A DNA stretch of 7,407 nt, taken from a bacterium (GTDB lineage Bacteria > Pseudomonadota > Alphaproteobacteria > Rhizobiales > Xanthobacteraceae). The DNA lies in contig JAQSDT010000094.1 in the NCBI GenBank assembly GCA_029946075.1, positions 1 through 7,407 on the forward strand, in the 5' to 3' direction. Made by a program: the position numbers and the translations under genes. This document shows, in pieces, positions 5,765 to 7,407 of the stretch (the first letter of the stretch is position 1; each line of letters starts with the position of its first letter). The notes beneath the pieces are model-generated. The model was not told the origin of the DNA, made no database searches, and saw nothing but the letters and a program-made list of their open reading frames with translations.

Positions 5765-6673
5765 ATGAACGATAGAACCGCCAAAGCGGCGCAGCCTGCA
5801 ACGCCCATCAATTTCGACGTACCCGCCGGGGCGTGTGACTGCCACACCCACATTCACCCGGACCCTGCGAAATACCCGTTCTCCTCCGGCCGGGTCTACA
5901 CGCCCGAACTGGCCTTGCCGGAAGAGATGGCCGAGCTGCACAAGGCGCTGCGCATGGAGCGCGTGGTGATCGTGACGCCGAGCATCTACGGCACCGACAA
6001 TTCCGCCACGCTGTTCGGCATGGCGGCGCGCGGGGCGACCGCACGCGGCGTTGCCGTGATCGACGACAAGACCTCGGAAAGCGATCTCGACGCCATGGGC
6101 AAGGCCGGCATTCGCGGCATCCGCCTCAATCTGGCGACCGGCGGCGTCAACGATCCGACCGTCGGGCGCCCGCGCTTCTCGGCCGCGGTCGAGCGCATCA
6201 AGGCGCGCGGCTGGCACGTGCAGTTGTTCACGAGTCTGGCGATGATCACCGCGATCAAGGACCTGGTCCTGACTTCGCCGGTGCCCGTCGTGTTCGACCA
6301 TTTCGGCGGCGCGCGGGCCGCCCTCGGCGTCGACCAGCCCGGCTTTGCCGATCTGGTGGAGCTGGTCAAATCAGGCAAGGCACATGTGAAGATCTCGGGC
6401 GCGTACCGGGCCTCGAAGCTCGGGCCTGATTATGCCGATGCAACGCCCCTCGCCCGGCAGCTGATTTCCGCCAATCCCGATCGCATCGTCTGGGGCACCG
6501 ACTGGCCACATCCGAATTCGGTTACCCCGGCCGGAAAGCAGGTCACCGACGTGACGCCGCTGTTCCAGATCGACGACGGGCGGCTGCTGAACCAGTTGCC
6601 GGTGTGGACCGCGGATGCGGGCATCCGGAAGAAGATCCTGGTCGACAATCCGGCGCGGCTCTACGGGTTCTGA
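5765..6673 (+). CDS. Amidohydrolase family protein, 2-pyrone-4,6-dicarboxylate hydrolase-like (COG3618)
   Basis: This is a TIM-barrel metal-dependent hydrolase of the amidohydrolase_2 group, whose characterised members include 2-pyrone-4,6-dicarboxylate lactonase (LigI), 4-sulfomuconolactone hydrolase and galactarolactone isomerase. It likely opens or isomerises a lactone, but the substrate is not shown by sequence. Numbered from the ATG at 5765 (302 residues), the motifs are CDCHTHIHPD (His27, His29) on strand 1, VVIVTPSIYGTDN, GIRGIRLNLATGG, WHVQLFTSLA, PVVFDHFGG (His179), KISGAYR, and WGTDWPHP with the catalytic-type Asp246 and His249. It ends in KKILVDNPARLYGF, the normal family terminus, so the body is intact. 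I chose 5765 because GGAG (5756-5759) stands five bases before it and the length then fits cytoplasmic relatives. A longer exported form is possible (see the leader entry). Divergent from the flavoprotein gene, which suggests a shared pathway or regulation. Confidence 0.88.
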   Translation: MNDRTAKAAQPATPINFDVPAGACDCHTHIHPDPAKYPFSSGRVYTPELALPEEMAELHKALRMERVVIVTPSIYGTDNSATLFGMAARGATARGVAVIDDKTSESDLDAMGKAGIRGIRLNLATGGVNDPTVGRPRFSAAVERIKARGWHVQLFTSLAMITAIKDLVLTSPVPVVFDHFGGARAALGVDQPGFADLVELVKSGKAHVKISGAYRASKLGPDYADATPLARQLISANPDRIVWGTDWPHPNSVTPAGKQVTDVTPLFQIDDGRLLNQLPVWTADAGIRKKILVDNPARLYGF

Positions 6674-6682
6674 GCGCGCCAC

Positions 6683-6715
6683 AATGATCCGCTGCGCGCG
6701 TCGTGGCGGATCATT
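6683..6715. terminator. Bidirectional hairpin between convergent genes
   Basis: AATGATCCGC (6683-6692) pairs perfectly with GCGGATCATT (6706-6715), a ten-base stem with a 13-base GC-rich loop. It begins ten bases after the amidohydrolase stop and ends 16 bases from the stop of the RND gene on the other strand. Its A/T ends give a short AAT/ATT edge in both directions, but there is no long T run. Position and stem strength favour a shared terminator. Confidence 0.7.
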
Positions 6716-6731
6716 CCGTTCCTTGCCGCGA

Positions 6732-7407
<676 letters not shown>

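Noticed and set aside
5225..6301. Minus-strand open frame of 358 codons spanning the divergent promoter region
   Set aside because: It overlaps both the flavoprotein and amidohydrolase genes and its translation is a low-complexity Arg/Ala/Gly shadow without motifs.

Overview
The window is GC-rich with strong G/C bias at third codon positions in its real genes. Protein similarities remembered from the families, plus a dispersed palindromic repeat whose translation reads SLRAKRSNPSL, point to an alphaproteobacterium of the Bradyrhizobium/Rhodopseudomonas/Afipia group (Nitrobacteraceae). This is an inference from sequence style, not a database match. No phage, plasmid, transposase, CRISPR, tRNA or rRNA signal was seen.

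Layout. Positions 1-849 (+) hold the 3' part of a TolC-family outer membrane channel gene, followed by a possible terminator hairpin. Positions 951-3844 (+) hold a compact four-gene run that looks like one operon: a membrane-anchored alpha/beta hydrolase, a four-helix membrane protein resembling DUF4383, a 366-residue anchored protein of unknown function (start overlaps the preceding stop) and a 120-residue one-helix protein (start inside the end of the preceding gene, with a strong Shine-Dalgarno and a TTG codon). The last gene runs into a nested palindromic repeat (3804-3914), which supplies its last dozen codons and its stop. Convergent to this run, 3925-5523 (-) encodes a membrane-anchored flavoprotein oxidase of the PCMH/VAO type with a likely covalent-FAD histidine. 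Divergent from it, 5765-6673 (+) encodes an amidohydrolase of the 2-pyrone-4,6-dicarboxylate hydrolase-like (COG3618) group, whose upstream in-frame sequence looks like a decayed Tat signal. A bidirectional hairpin separates this from the 3' part of a CusA/CzcA-type RND efflux permease gene on the minus strand, which runs off the right edge.

How the parts may work together. The central genes combine three enzyme classes that often act on lactones, esters or sugar acids (alpha/beta hydrolase, aldonolactone-oxidase-like flavoprotein, lactonase-like amidohydrolase) with three small or unknown membrane-associated proteins. A cell-envelope oxidation/hydrolysis pathway is a reasonable but unproven reading. 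The flanking TolC-like and RND genes face inward from opposite strands, so they are probably neighbours from separate units rather than parts of one pump operon. No transcriptional regulator is encoded in the window.
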